Below, in pieces: positions 8,280-15,769 of a stretch of DNA of 45,346 nt. The position numbers and the translations under genes were made by a program. The stretch lies in the NCBI GenBank assembly GCA_045531335.1, contig JAZSDU010000032.1, positions 1 to 45,346 of the forward strand, written 5' to 3'. Positions within the stretch are counted from its first letter, which is position 1; each line of letters opens with the position of its first letter. Origin of the DNA: CAG-452 sp045531335. GTDB lineage: Bacteria; Bacillota; Clostridia; TANB77; CAG-508. Under the pieces are notes generated by a model that was not told the DNA's origin, ran no database searches, and saw nothing but the letters and a program-made list of their open reading frames with translations.

Positions 8280-9086
8280 TTAAAATGAAACAAACTCAAG
8301 CCTAAGCTTGTCCGGGTGTTTAACACTACTGTTTCTTACTTTTGCAACTCCTTTATCACCATATTTACAAGAAATTCCATAAGGAATATTAATAATTGCA
8401 GTAGTATTTGGATTTACATATGCAAAAAATCCATTGCTGTTGAGTCGATCTAAAATCATTACATCTACAGAGTCATTAACTGCTAAAGTAAGTCCCAAAT
8501 ATTCAAATTGATCTTTATAATTAAGCTCAATATGAAAATTTTCATCAAATGAAATTACTTTAGCTGTAATTTTATCGCCGATTTTAAGTCCCATATCAGA
8601 AAAAGAGCGAAGTCTTGAAGTAGATGCGGATCTGCGATTTATTAAGCCACAGACGCCTTTGCCAACATCAACAAATATACCGAATGGAGAAAAAGCTGTG
8701 ATGCAGCATTCAATTTTTTTACCAACAAGGGTAGAAATTGTGTTAAATGCATCTAACATAGATTCTTTTCTTGATAAGATTATTTTACCATCCGAGTTAA
8801 TAGATTTAACTACAGCAACAATTGGTTTTCCGATAGTTGCGAAAAGCGAAGGTGTTATTTTCCCACTAGAGTACAATGGGGGATATAAGCTGGAATCATC
8901 AACAGGGATGAAACCATAAAAATCATTTCCTAAATCAACCAGGAAATTCTTTTTTTCTTTATTCCACAAAATAACTCTACCTACGATAGGCAGTTTGCTG
9001 TCTTTCGCCCGAATTATTTTTTCTAAAGACATTGTATCGTCTATAGTGCATAACCATTCAGGCATTAAATTTTTGATTTCATTCAT
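8280..9086 (-). CDS. S1-repeat RNA-binding protein (RpsA-like)
   Basis: A 268-residue protein built from S1 (OB-fold) repeats. Repeat 1 contains PIVGRVILWNKEKKNFLVDL; repeat 2 contains GKKIECCITAFSPFGIFVDV, a clear S1 signature, followed by GVCGLINRR; a weaker third part covers the C-terminal 80 residues. It is shorter than ribosomal protein S1 of Proteobacteria but like the short S1 homologues of Clostridia, which bind RNA and may aid translation. The open frame extends to 9119, but the start at 9086 is chosen because GGAGGT (9093-9098) is 6 nt upstream. It is transcribed against its neighbours from its own consensus promoter. The exact role is not assignable from sequence. Confidence 0.8.
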   Translation of the reverse strand: MNEIKNLMPEWLCTIDDTMSLEKIIRAKDSKLPIVGRVILWNKEKKNFLVDLGNDFYGFIPVDDSSLYPPLYSSGKITPSLFATIGKPIVAVVKSINSDGKIILSRKESMLDAFNTISTLVGKKIECCITAFSPFGIFVDVGKGVCGLINRRSASTSRLRSFSDMGLKIGDKITAKVISFDENFHIELNYKDQFEYLGLTLAVNDSVDVMILDRLNSNGFFAYVNPNTTAIINIPYGISCKYGDKGVAKVRNSSVKHPDKLRLEFVSF

Positions 9087-9135
9087 TTTAAGACCTCCAT
9101 AAATAAGATAATAACACATTATGTTACCATTAAAT

Positions 9136-9164
9136 ATTATAGCAAATGTTTAAGGGACTGTCAA
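9136..9164 (-). promoter_or_regulatory. Consensus promoter of the S1-repeat gene
   Basis: Read on the minus strand: TTGACA (9164-9159), 17 nt, TATAAT (9141-9136), ending 49 nt before the start codon. Confidence 0.88.
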
Positions 9165-9270
9165 TGAAGCTTATAACTACAGAAGAATTAATTTAAATTA
9201 ATAAACCTGTAACACAAATTAAAAAATATGCATACTATACCATATAACATATATTTAAGGAGGTAACATT

Positions 9271-9429
9271 ATGCCAGATGAAAGAAATTGTGGTTGCGGA
9301 TGTGGATGTAATAATGGAGTAGGAGGTTTATTTGGAGGATGCGGAGACGATTGTTCAATATTATTCTTCATAATAGTATTCTTATTATTATTTACAAATT
9401 GCGGATGTAACAGAGGATGTGGATGTTAA
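9271..9429 (+). CDS. Small Cys/Gly-rich membrane peptide, 52 residues
   Basis: A 52-codon frame with the ribosome binding site AAGGAGG (9258-9264) 6 nt before ATG. The peptide begins MPDERNCGCGCGCNN, has a Gly-rich stretch, one hydrophobic segment (SILFFIIVFLLLFT) and ends NCGCNRGCGC. Ten of 52 residues are Cys, mostly in CGC pairs at both ends. Such short Gly/Cys peptides are frequent in spore-forming Firmicutes and are often annotated as sporulation or coat-associated, but no family is proven here; metal or disulfide roles are open. A perfect terminator follows, so it is a self-contained transcription unit. Confidence 0.75.
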   Translation: MPDERNCGCGCGCNNGVGGLFGGCGDDCSILFFIIVFLLLFTNCGCNRGCGC

Positions 9430-9434
9430 TACAT

Positions 9435-9469
9435 ATAGTAAAAGGTTAGTTAAACTAACCTTTTACTAT
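9435..9469. terminator. Perfect 16-bp hairpin terminator
   Basis: ATAGTAAAAGGTTAGT, loop TAA, ACTAACCTTTTACTAT directly after the small peptide gene. Confidence 0.9.
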
Positions 9470-9472
9470 TTA

Positions 9473-9606
9473 ATAATGAAAAGTTAAGAGTGAATAATTA
9501 ATAATGTATGTTGATTTTTTGTTGATGTCAACAAAAAATCTTCGTTTATTATTAACTATTCATTATTCATTCTTCATTGAAATGTAATTTGCTTTGCAAA
9601 TTACAT
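9473..9606. repeat. MITE-like inverted-repeat element plus hairpin
   Basis: This fills most of a gene-free stretch of 317 nt. An outer imperfect inverted repeat (AATGAAAAGTTAAGAGTGAA on the left, TTCATTATTCATTCTTCATT-like on the right, ending near 9580) encloses a palindrome GATTTTTTGTTGA/TCAACAAAAAATC (9513-9540). A separate 11-bp hairpin, ATGTAATTTGC/GCAAATTACAT, lies at 9582-9606. There is no coding frame. The design fits a small non-autonomous palindromic element. Confidence 0.6.
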
Positions 9607-9671
9607 GTTATAATATCCCTAAAATCTCCCAAAAATCCTCAAAAATACCAGTGATTTTTTGCTGTTTTACC

Positions 9672-9700
9672 TTGACTTGCTTTTTGGCTTACGATATACT
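9672..9700 (+). promoter_or_regulatory. Promoter of the dockerin glucosaminidase gene
   Basis: TTGACT (9672-9677), 17 nt, TATACT (9695-9700), about 46 nt before the start codon. Confidence 0.75.
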
Positions 9701-9746
9701 TTAATTGTATAATTTGAATAGAAAAAATACGAAAGAGGAGATGAAA

Positions 9747-11231
9747 ATGCAAAGAAATATTTTAAACAAATTTAATAGACAAATTCTATGTATTTTGATT
9801 CTTTTTGTTATGATATATACAATGTTTGGATTTATTCCACAATTGATAAATAAATCATATGCAGCAACATATACATACAGCTATCAATCTAATGATTTAC
9901 CAACAAATTTTGAAACAACATATCCAGGATATAAAACACTTTTAGAAACTTTATCAAAAAATCATAAAAATTGGACATTTAAGCTATATGAAACAGGATT
10001 AGATTGGGAAGTAGTAATAAATAATGAATATCAAGGGCATGGAAGTTCACCAAGTAATTTAGTGCCAAGCAATTATTCGGAAGCATGGATTTGTTCTATA
10101 TGTGGAAAAGAAGAATATGATACAACTGGAAGATGGTACTGTGCTTCAAGAGGAGCAATAGAACATGTTATGGATCCAAGAAATTCATTAAATGATTCAA
10201 ATATATTCCAATATTTATTATTATCTAATGATAAAAATATAACAAAAGAGCAAGTTGCTACAATGGCTAAAAAAATATCATACTTAAACGATCAAAAATT
10301 AATAGATGCGATATATGAGGTAGCAAATAATCCTGATTATGATATAAATCCATTTTACATTATAGGTAAAATTCTTCAAGAACAAGGAAATGGAGCATCT
10401 GCTTTGTGTTCTGGACAAGGATACAAAAATCAATATGTAGGATATTATAATTTATTTAATGTTGGTGCATCAGGAGATGGAGATGATGAAGTAATATTAA
10501 ATGGATTAAAATATGCATATGACCAAGGATGGAATACTCCGCAAAAAGCTATAATGGGTGGAATAGGATTAATAAAAAGCTATATTAACAGAGGACAAGA
10601 TACATTGTATTATCAAAAATTCAATGTAACATACAAACCATATTATAAAAACCAATATGCTCAAAATATTTTTGATTCACAAAGCATAGGATCTATATTA
10701 AAAGGATATTATAAAGAAGCAGGACTATTAGAAGAAGCATTTATATTTGAAATACCATTATATAAAAATATGCCAACATCTGCTGTAAAGAGTCCAACAG
10801 TAACTTCAGAAAAAGGAGAACTTGCATATATTAATGCAAATGGTGGATTAAAACTAAAAGATGCTCCAAATGGAGAAACTATTACAATATTAAATGAAGG
10901 AACACAGGTATTAATTACTCAAAGAGCAACAAGTAAAATAGGTGGATATTATTGGGATAAAGTTTCTACACCAGCAGGAACAGGTTATATGGCAAGAGAA
11001 GCAAGTGATGGAAGTAAGACATATTTGGTGTTAATAAAAGATGTGTTAGCTAAGGGAGATTGTAACGGTGATGGCAAAGTAGATTCTATGGATATGTATA
11101 ATGTAATACAACATATATTAAAAAATAGCATCTTAAAGGATAAATATTTTACAGCGGCAGACACTAATAAAGATTCAAAAATAGATTCTATGGATATGTA
11201 TAATATAATACAAATAATCTTAAAAAGTTAA
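9747..11231 (+). CDS. Secreted endo-beta-N-acetylglucosaminidase (LytD/GH73-like) with SH3 and dockerin domains
   Basis: A 494-residue exported peptidoglycan hydrolase. A signal peptide covers about residues 1-40 (hydrophobic ILCILILFVMIYTMFGF, then SYAA). The catalytic part has PRNSLNDSNIFQ, NPFYIIGKILQEQGNG with the likely catalytic Glu, YYNLFNVGASGDGDDE and NRGQDTLYYQKF, all typical of LytD-like glucosaminidases that cleave glycan strands. A bacterial SH3-like domain follows (about 360-425), then a two-repeat type I dockerin with calcium loops starting GDCNGDGKVDSMDMYNVIQ and ADTNKDSKIDSMDMYNIIQ. A dockerin implies docking to a cohesin partner. ATG 9747 is chosen because AGAGGAG ends 6 nt upstream; ATG 9741 and 9705 are badly placed. 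Confidence 0.85.
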   Translation: MQRNILNKFNRQILCILILFVMIYTMFGFIPQLINKSYAATYTYSYQSNDLPTNFETTYPGYKTLLETLSKNHKNWTFKLYETGLDWEVVINNEYQGHGSSPSNLVPSNYSEAWICSICGKEEYDTTGRWYCASRGAIEHVMDPRNSLNDSNIFQYLLLSNDKNITKEQVATMAKKISYLNDQKLIDAIYEVANNPDYDINPFYIIGKILQEQGNGASALCSGQGYKNQYVGYYNLFNVGASGDGDDEVILNGLKYAYDQGWNTPQKAIMGGIGLIKSYINRGQDTLYYQKFNVTYKPYYKNQYAQNIFDSQSIGSILKGYYKEAGLLEEAFIFEIPLYKNMPTSAVKSPTVTSEKGELAYINANGGLKLKDAPNGETITILNEGTQVLITQRATSKIGGYYWDKVSTPAGTGYMAREASDGSKTYLVLIKDVLAKGDCNGDGKVDSMDMYNVIQHILKNSILKDKYFTAADTNKDSKIDSMDMYNIIQIILKS

Positions 11232-11245
11232 AAAGGAGAAAAACA

Positions 11246-12652
11246 ATGAAAAAAACTAAAAAAATAATTTTAGCAATATTATTTTTTATATCAATATTAC
11301 TTATAACAGATAAAGTAAATGCAACAAGCATAAGTGCATCCCCATCAAGTCCTAAAAAGGGAAAACCTGTTACAATTACAGTTAGTGTTCCTAATGTTAA
11401 TACAGTAGATTTAACAGCAACAGTATCAGGAGCAGGAACTAGTGGCACAATAAGACTTGTTGATGGTTCTATGACAGGAGAGGCAAAGACTTTTTCTAAA
11501 AGCATAACTGTTACACCAACATCAACAGGAACAATAAAAGTTGTTGTTTCAAGTGGGTCTAATGCAGTTTTAAATGGACAATATGTTAATGTATCTGCTT
11601 CAAAAAATATAACAGTAACAGAACCACAAACTAATACAGGAGGAAATTCGTCTAGTGGTAGTTCAAGCGGAAACAGTTCTTCGTCAAGTGGAACAACTAA
11701 TAAAAAGCCTACTACAAATACAACAAAACCAGTTGAAACTCCAAAATCAACAGATAGTACATTAAGTGCATTATCTGTTAAAGAAGGAGCGATTTCTCCA
11801 GAATTTAAAAAAGATGTAAAAGAATATTCGTTAACTATTCCTTATGAAACATCTGAAGTTAATGTAACTGCAACTGCAACTGATTCGAAAGCAAAAGTCG
11901 CTATAGAAGGAAATAAAAACTTAAAAGAAGGAGAAAATATAGTTAAAGTATTAGTAACTGCAGAAGATGGAACTTCAACAACTTATACTATAAAAGTAAC
12001 TAGAAAAAGAGTTCCAATTGCATTAAAAACATTAGTTGTAAAATATCAAAATGAAAATGGGGAATTAATAGAAACACCTTTAAATCCAGTATTTAATTTT
12101 GATACACTAGAATATACTTTGCAAGATTTAGAATATTGGGTAGAAAAATTAAATATAGAAGCAACTCCTAATATTGAAGGAGCAACAATAGATATACAAG
12201 GAGCAGATAACTTACAAGTAGGAGAAAACACTACAACAATTACTGTGAAAATAGCTGAAGAGAATACTCCAGAAGGTGAAGAACCAAAAGAAGAGACAAT
12301 TACTTATACTATAAAATTTAACAAGATAGCAGAACCAACATTAATTGAAAAAATACAAGATTGGTTTAAAGGAATTTTTGGTGGAATATCTACATGGTAT
12401 AACAATAACACTGAAAAGGTGATTGTAGGAGCTTTAGGACTATGTATAGTAGCTCTTATTGGACTATCAGTATATATAGTAGTTGATTATAATAAATATA
12501 AAGATGTAATAGCAAAAGTAAAAAAAGTAACTGAATTAAACTCAAATGAAATAGCAACAGAAGAAATAGCACAAGAATCTAATATAGTTGAAGAAAAAAA
12601 TATAGAAGATAATAATAAGAATGATAGACCAAAAGGCGGAAAACATTTTTAG
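11246..12652 (+). CDS. Membrane-anchored beta-sandwich (cadherin-like) surface protein
   Basis: A 468-residue protein starting 14 nt after the glucosaminidase gene with AAAGGAG in front. It has a signal peptide (1-27), an N-terminal Ig/cohesin-like beta domain (about 28-128, opening SISASPSSPKKGKPVTITVS), a Ser/Gly/Thr/Asn linker, and a cadherin-like beta-sandwich domain (about 175-250, LSALSVKEGAISPEFK..EYSLTIP). A second, similar domain runs to about 375. One membrane helix (VIVGALGLCIVALIGLSVYI) and a charged cytoplasmic tail follow. Proteins with this architecture hold surface complexes. Being co-transcribed with a dockerin enzyme, its first domain could be the docking partner; that is inference because I see no clear cohesin signature. 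Confidence 0.72.
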   Translation: MKKTKKIILAILFFISILLITDKVNATSISASPSSPKKGKPVTITVSVPNVNTVDLTATVSGAGTSGTIRLVDGSMTGEAKTFSKSITVTPTSTGTIKVVVSSGSNAVLNGQYVNVSASKNITVTEPQTNTGGNSSSGSSSGNSSSSSGTTNKKPTTNTTKPVETPKSTDSTLSALSVKEGAISPEFKKDVKEYSLTIPYETSEVNVTATATDSKAKVAIEGNKNLKEGENIVKVLVTAEDGTSTTYTIKVTRKRVPIALKTLVVKYQNENGELIETPLNPVFNFDTLEYTLQDLEYWVEKLNIEATPNIEGATIDIQGADNLQVGENTTTITVKIAEENTPEGEEPKEETITYTIKFNKIAEPTLIEKIQDWFKGIFGGISTWYNNNTEKVIVGALGLCIVALIGLSVYIVVDYNKYKDVIAKVKKVTELNSNEIATEEIAQESNIVEEKNIEDNNKNDRPKGGKHF

Positions 12653-12680
12653 AAAGCAAAGAAATAAAAACATAAAGATG

Positions 12681-12709
12681 TGTAGGGACGGCTATTGGCC
12701 GTCCCTACT
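12681..12709. repeat. TGTAGGGGCG-family palindrome, copy 1
   Basis: TGTAGGGACGGC, loop region TATTG, GCCGTCCCTAC. An 11-bp GC-rich stem 29 nt after the stop codon; it may also serve as terminator, though the following CTTTT is weak. Confidence 0.75.
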
Positions 12710-12742
12710 GCTTTTAGATTATAAATTATAGAATTAATATAT

Positions 12743-12831
12743 GCTTATATAGCTCTGCTGTGCATACCATATCTGTAACAAGCTAAAGCTTGAACAGCTA
12801 TGGCAAGTTGGTCCCAACCGAGCTATATAGC
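12743..12831. other. Cloverleaf-like structured element sharing its 5' end with tRNA-Thr
   Basis: Closing stem GCTTATATAGCTC (12743-12755) pairs with GAGCTATATAGC (12820-12831), 12 bp with one bulge. Inside are a small TGC/GCA hairpin, a long arm and a short hairpin. The long arm is CCATA/TATGG, CTGT/ACAG and CAAGC/GCTTG with loop TAAA. The short hairpin is GTTG/CAAC with loop GTCC. Its first 13 nt are identical to the first 13 nt of the tRNA-Thr gene 150 nt downstream. No coding frame, anticodon loop or CCA is present. It could be a tRNA-derived structured RNA or a palindromic repeat. Confidence 0.55.
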
Positions 12832-12892
12832 TTTAGAGATTAAACTAAATTTTATATTAAAAGCTTAAAATATTATAAATTATAATATTTAT

Positions 12893-12968
12893 GCTTATAT
12901 AGCTCAGTTGGTAGAGCAACAGATTCGTAACCTGTAGGTCGCCGGTTCGATTCCGGCTATAAGCTCCA
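12893..12968 (+). tRNA. tRNA-Thr (CGT)
   Basis: 76 nt: acceptor GCTTATA/TATAAGC, D arm GCTC..GAGC, anticodon loop TTCGTAA (anticodon CGT) on stem ACAGA/CCTGT with one A-C mismatch next to the loop, T arm GCCGG TTCGATT CCGGC, discriminator T and encoded CCA. A T discriminator is usual for tRNA-Thr. Confidence 0.94.
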
Positions 12969-13003
12969 AAAAGAAGATAGATTTAATTACTATCTTCTTT
13001 TTT
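12968..13003 (+). terminator. Terminator of tRNA-Thr
   Basis: AAAAAGAAGATAG, loop, CTATCTTCTTTTTT directly after the CCA end. Confidence 0.92.
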
Positions 13004-13048
13004 GTAATAAACACGTCTAAATCTAATAAGAATATAAAAGGTGATTTT

Positions 13049-14002
13049 ATGTTTGACTGCCATTACGATTTATTAACATACATATATGTGAATAGAAATA
13101 ATTTAAAAGAAGTTAAAAGATATTGCAAAAAGATTTTTAAAGATAATATTACAGGTGGAATTTTTAATTTATTTTATATGTCACCTCAAGAAATGAAAGA
13201 AGAATTAAATATAAAAAAAGAAGAAATTGATATTATTGAGAACTTGAAGGTAGTTAATCAATTAATTTATAAAAATAATATAATACCAAAACATATTAAA
13301 TATATCTTTGGTATTGAAGGACTTGATTATTTAGAAAGAATTGAAGATATAGATAAAATACATAATTCAGGCGTAAGGACTGTAAATATTGTATGGAATA
13401 ATGATAATAAATTTGGAGGAGGAGCAAAAGGAAATAAAAAAAGAGGACTAACTAGTTTAGGAGAAGAATTGGTTAAAAAATTAGTAGATAAAAAAATAGT
13501 AATTGATTTATCACATGCAAATGAGAAAACATTTTATGACATTATAAATTTGTGTAATGAATTAAAAAGAAAGGGGAAGAATCCAATAGTTTTAGCATCT
13601 CATTCAAATGTAAAAAGCCTTTGTAATGTTCCTAGAAATTTAAGTGATGACCAAATAATAAAGATAAAAGAATTAGATGGTGTTATAGGAATCGTAGGAG
13701 TAAAACCATTTTGCATAAAAGAAGATAGATTTAATAAAGATAAAAATAAATATTATAATGCATATATTGAACATATAAAACATGTAAAAGATTTATTAGG
13801 CGGAGTAGATAATATTGCGGTTTCAACTGATGATATGAGTTATTATGAAACAAGATATTATAGAAATTTTAATGTGTTTAAGCAAGAAAATATAAAACAT
13901 GAATTAGAAAAGTTGCTTTGCGACAATGGTTTTATTACAGAAGAAATTGAAAAAATATTGTTTAAGAATTTTGAGGAGAAGATTTTGAATAAACTATATT
14001 GA
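13049..14002 (+). CDS. Membrane dipeptidase family (peptidase M19) zinc hydrolase
   Basis: A 317-residue cytoplasmic protein of the amidohydrolase-fold M19 family, which cleaves dipeptides, including some D-amino-acid ones. The zinc ligands can be followed: DCHYD (HxD, residues 3-7), the bridging Glu in FGIEGLD (about 92), His in IDLSHAN (about 156), His in LASHSN (about 187) and the Asp in VSTDDM (about 273). No signal peptide is present, so despite the family name it is cytosolic. AAGGTGAT precedes the start. It is shorter than the eukaryotic enzyme but normal for bacterial versions. It lies alone after tRNA-Thr. Confidence 0.88.
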   Translation: MFDCHYDLLTYIYVNRNNLKEVKRYCKKIFKDNITGGIFNLFYMSPQEMKEELNIKKEEIDIIENLKVVNQLIYKNNIIPKHIKYIFGIEGLDYLERIEDIDKIHNSGVRTVNIVWNNDNKFGGGAKGNKKRGLTSLGEELVKKLVDKKIVIDLSHANEKTFYDIINLCNELKRKGKNPIVLASHSNVKSLCNVPRNLSDDQIIKIKELDGVIGIVGVKPFCIKEDRFNKDKNKYYNAYIEHIKHVKDLLGGVDNIAVSTDDMSYYETRYYRNFNVFKQENIKHELEKLLCDNGFITEEIEKILFKNFEEKILNKLY

Positions 14003-14113
14003 ATTTTAATAAGGGAAATGCTATAATTTACACATAAATTTTATGTTATCCTATATAACAGAATGATATGTAGGCACTTTTAGCGAAATATTTTTTATAG
14101 GAGGTAAATATTT

Positions 14114-14323
14114 ATGAACATTTTACTTGCTTTGGGAGTTTGTATAATTCTTTGTATGATTTGGTTATGCAGAGAAAACAAAAAAGACAAAGTAGCAAAA
14201 AGAAGTCCGTATTTGTTTAATGCTCTTGTAAATGAGAGGAAATTTACTCCAGAGGAAGTTTTTTCAACCTTGGAAAGAGCAGAAATAGAACCAAACTTTT
14301 TGGGTAAGGAAAGCAACGTGTAA
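14114..14323 (+). CDS. Small single-pass membrane protein, 69 residues
   Basis: Starts MNILLALGVCIILCMIWLC, a hydrophobic membrane segment, followed by a basic stretch (RENKKDKVAKR) and a soluble tail of about 40 residues containing KFTPEEVFSTLERAEIEPNF. AGGAGG (14099-14104) lies 9 nt upstream, and a strong terminator follows the stop, so it is a real gene. I recognise no family. The positive-inside rule puts the tail in the cytoplasm. Confidence 0.75.
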   Translation: MNILLALGVCIILCMIWLCRENKKDKVAKRSPYLFNALVNERKFTPEEVFSTLERAEIEPNFLGKESNV

Positions 14324-14329
14324 TGTAGA

Positions 14330-14363
14330 AAAAGCGAAAACTGTGCTCAGTTTTCGCTTTTAC
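14330..14363. terminator. Terminator of the small membrane protein gene
   Basis: AAAAGCGAAAACTG, loop TGCT, CAGTTTTCGCTTTT: 14-bp stem with A and U tracts. Confidence 0.92.
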
Positions 14364-14465
14364 TATAGCACTTGATAAAAATAGATATTCGTGCACTTAC
14401 TATGAATATTTCGTTCAACTTAATCGATTAAATGAAAATTTTTAAATTTTCATTTAACATTAGGA

Positions 14466-14537
14466 GCAAAATAATTAATTTTTGCAAACATGGGGCCGAT
14501 CACTGAGGCCTTTTTGTTTCAAAAATTAATATTTTGC
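14466..14537. repeat. 72-nt near-perfect palindrome
   Basis: GCAAAATAATTAATTTTTGC continuing into AAACA (14466-14490) pairs with TGTTT continuing into CAAAAATTAATATTTTGC (14515-14537): about 23 pairs with two single-base bulges. The apex holds a GGCC/GGCC hairpin and TTTTTG. The gene-free stretch 14324-14851 otherwise holds a terminator, this palindrome and the ncRNA unit. It could be a palindromic repeat or a second terminator. Confidence 0.7.
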
Positions 14538-14553
14538 GAAATTGAAAAAAATA

Positions 14554-14581
14554 TTGACAATCATGAAATGTATGCTAAAAT
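14554..14581 (+). promoter_or_regulatory. Promoter of the candidate ncRNA upstream of ftsY
   Basis: TTGACA (14554-14559), 16 nt, TAAAAT (14576-14581), with TG one base before the -10 (extended -10). Confidence 0.75.
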
Positions 14582-14588
14582 TAAACTA

Positions 14589-14732
14589 ACATATAATAAT
14601 AATGAAAGTTTCTGAGGACGGAACTGGTAGCCGTAGCCCATCGTAAGATGTAGGAGATGTGGGAGTATCACCCCACCTAAACTTTCTTTTGTAAAGATAG
14701 ATTAAATTAACTTTTAATCTATCTTATTTTTT
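14589..14732 (+). ncRNA. Candidate structured ncRNA, about 140 nt
   Basis: This lies between a good promoter and a strong intrinsic terminator (AAGATAGATTAAA/TTTTAATCTATCTT, then ATTTTTT, 14694-14732). A long-range stem, GAAAGTTT (14604-14611) with AAACTTTC (14679-14686), encloses GC-rich hairpins: ACGG/CCGT, CATC/GATG with loop GTAA, and GTGGG/CCCAC. No reading frame with a ribosome binding site is present. I compared it mentally with SRP RNA, 6S, RNase P, tmRNA, T-box and common riboswitches and found none of their conserved cores. A terminated riboswitch-like leader of ftsY is an alternative, but ftsY has its own promoter. Confidence 0.6.
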
Positions 14733-14791
14733 GTAACGATAAATTTAGGGTGATTTCAAGACATTTCCTAGAAATTCCCTCTTGCTATTTA

Positions 14792-14820
14792 TAGACTTTT
14801 AATTATTTCTATGATATAAT
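14792..14820 (+). promoter_or_regulatory. Likely promoter of ftsY
   Basis: TAGACT (14792-14797), 17 nt, TATAAT (14815-14820) with an upstream TG, 32 nt before the start codon. Confidence 0.65.
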
Positions 14821-14851
14821 ACCTTTCGAATTTAAATAAGGAGTTGAAGCT

Positions 14852-15758
14852 ATGGGCTTTTTTGATAAATTAAAAAATGGTTTAGGAAAAACAAGAGATT
14901 CTTTGTCAGATAAAATGAACAATGTATTTAGTACATTTAGGAAAGTAGATGAAGAGCTGTTAGAAGAATTAGAAGAAATATTAATAATGTCTGATATAGG
15001 TGTTGATACATCAGTAGAGATAATAGGAGCTTTAAGAGATAGAATTAAGAAAGAAAAAATATTAGATGAAGAAGGAGTTAAAACTGCATTAAAAGAAGAA
15101 ATGCAAAAAGTATTGGATGAAACTAAAAATGATTTAGATTTATCTAAAAAGCCGACTATAATATTAGTAGTTGGAGTAAATGGAGTAGGAAAAACAACTT
15201 CAATTGGGAAAATTGCAAATAGAATCAAAAAAGAAGGAAAAGAAGTTATAATTGCTGCAGCAGATACATTTAGAGCAGCAGCTGTTGAACAAGTAGAAAT
15301 ATGGGCTAAGAGAAGCAATTCTAAAATAGTAAAAAGAGAAGAAGGGACAGACCCAGCATCTGTAGTATACGAAGCAATACAAGAATTGAAAAAAGTAAAT
15401 GGTGATGTACTAATTTGTGATACTGCTGGAAGACTTCACAATAAAAAGTATTTAATGGAAGAGCTACTAAAAATAAAAAAAGTAATAGATAAAGAATTAC
15501 CAGATGCTAAAAAAGAAGTATTATTAGTACTAGATGCAACAACAGGTCAAAATGCTATTTCACAAGTAAAAGCATTTAAAGAAACAGTTGATATAACAGG
15601 GTTAGTTTTAACAAAGTTAGATGGTACAGCTAAAGGCCGGAGTAGTTATAGGAATTGTTGCAGGAAATAAAATACCAGTAAAATTTATAGGTGTTGGAGA
15701 ACAAATAGACGATATGGAAATCTTTAATTCAAAAGATTTCGTAGATGCAATAATATAA
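14852..15758 (+). pseudogene. ftsY: Signal recognition particle receptor FtsY, broken by a 1-nt frameshift
   Basis: FtsY is the SRP receptor GTPase that delivers ribosome-SRP complexes to the membrane. The first frame gives the N domain, G1 GVNGVGKTTSIGK, DTFRAAAVEQ, G3 DTAGR and G4 TKLDGTAKG. After AAAGGC an extra C (15637 or 15638) shifts the frame, which ends at 15670. In the shifted frame GVVIGIVAGNKIPVKFIGVG continues the family exactly to TAA 15756-15758, giving about 301 residues. FtsY is normally essential and the rest is intact with no decay, so a sequencing or assembly error is the best reading. No slippery heptamer suggests programmed shifting. Start ATG 14852 follows AAGGAG. Confidence 0.9.
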
Positions 15759-15769
15759 GGAGGAAAATT

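Noticed and set aside
9571..9747. A c-di-GMP or other riboswitch before the dockerin gene
   Set aside because: The leader between the promoter at 9672-9700 and ATG 9747 is under 50 nt and the upstream stretch lacks the conserved riboswitch cores.
12743..12831. A T-box riboswitch or a true second tRNA
   Set aside because: GTTGGTCCCAACC superficially recalls a T-box, but no specifier loop, terminator or synthetase gene follows. It lacks an anticodon loop and CCA, so it is not a working tRNA.
14589..14732. SRP RNA (ffs), suggested by the nearby ftsY
   Set aside because: The conserved domain IV core (GGTCAGG..GGAAGGNAGCA) is absent.
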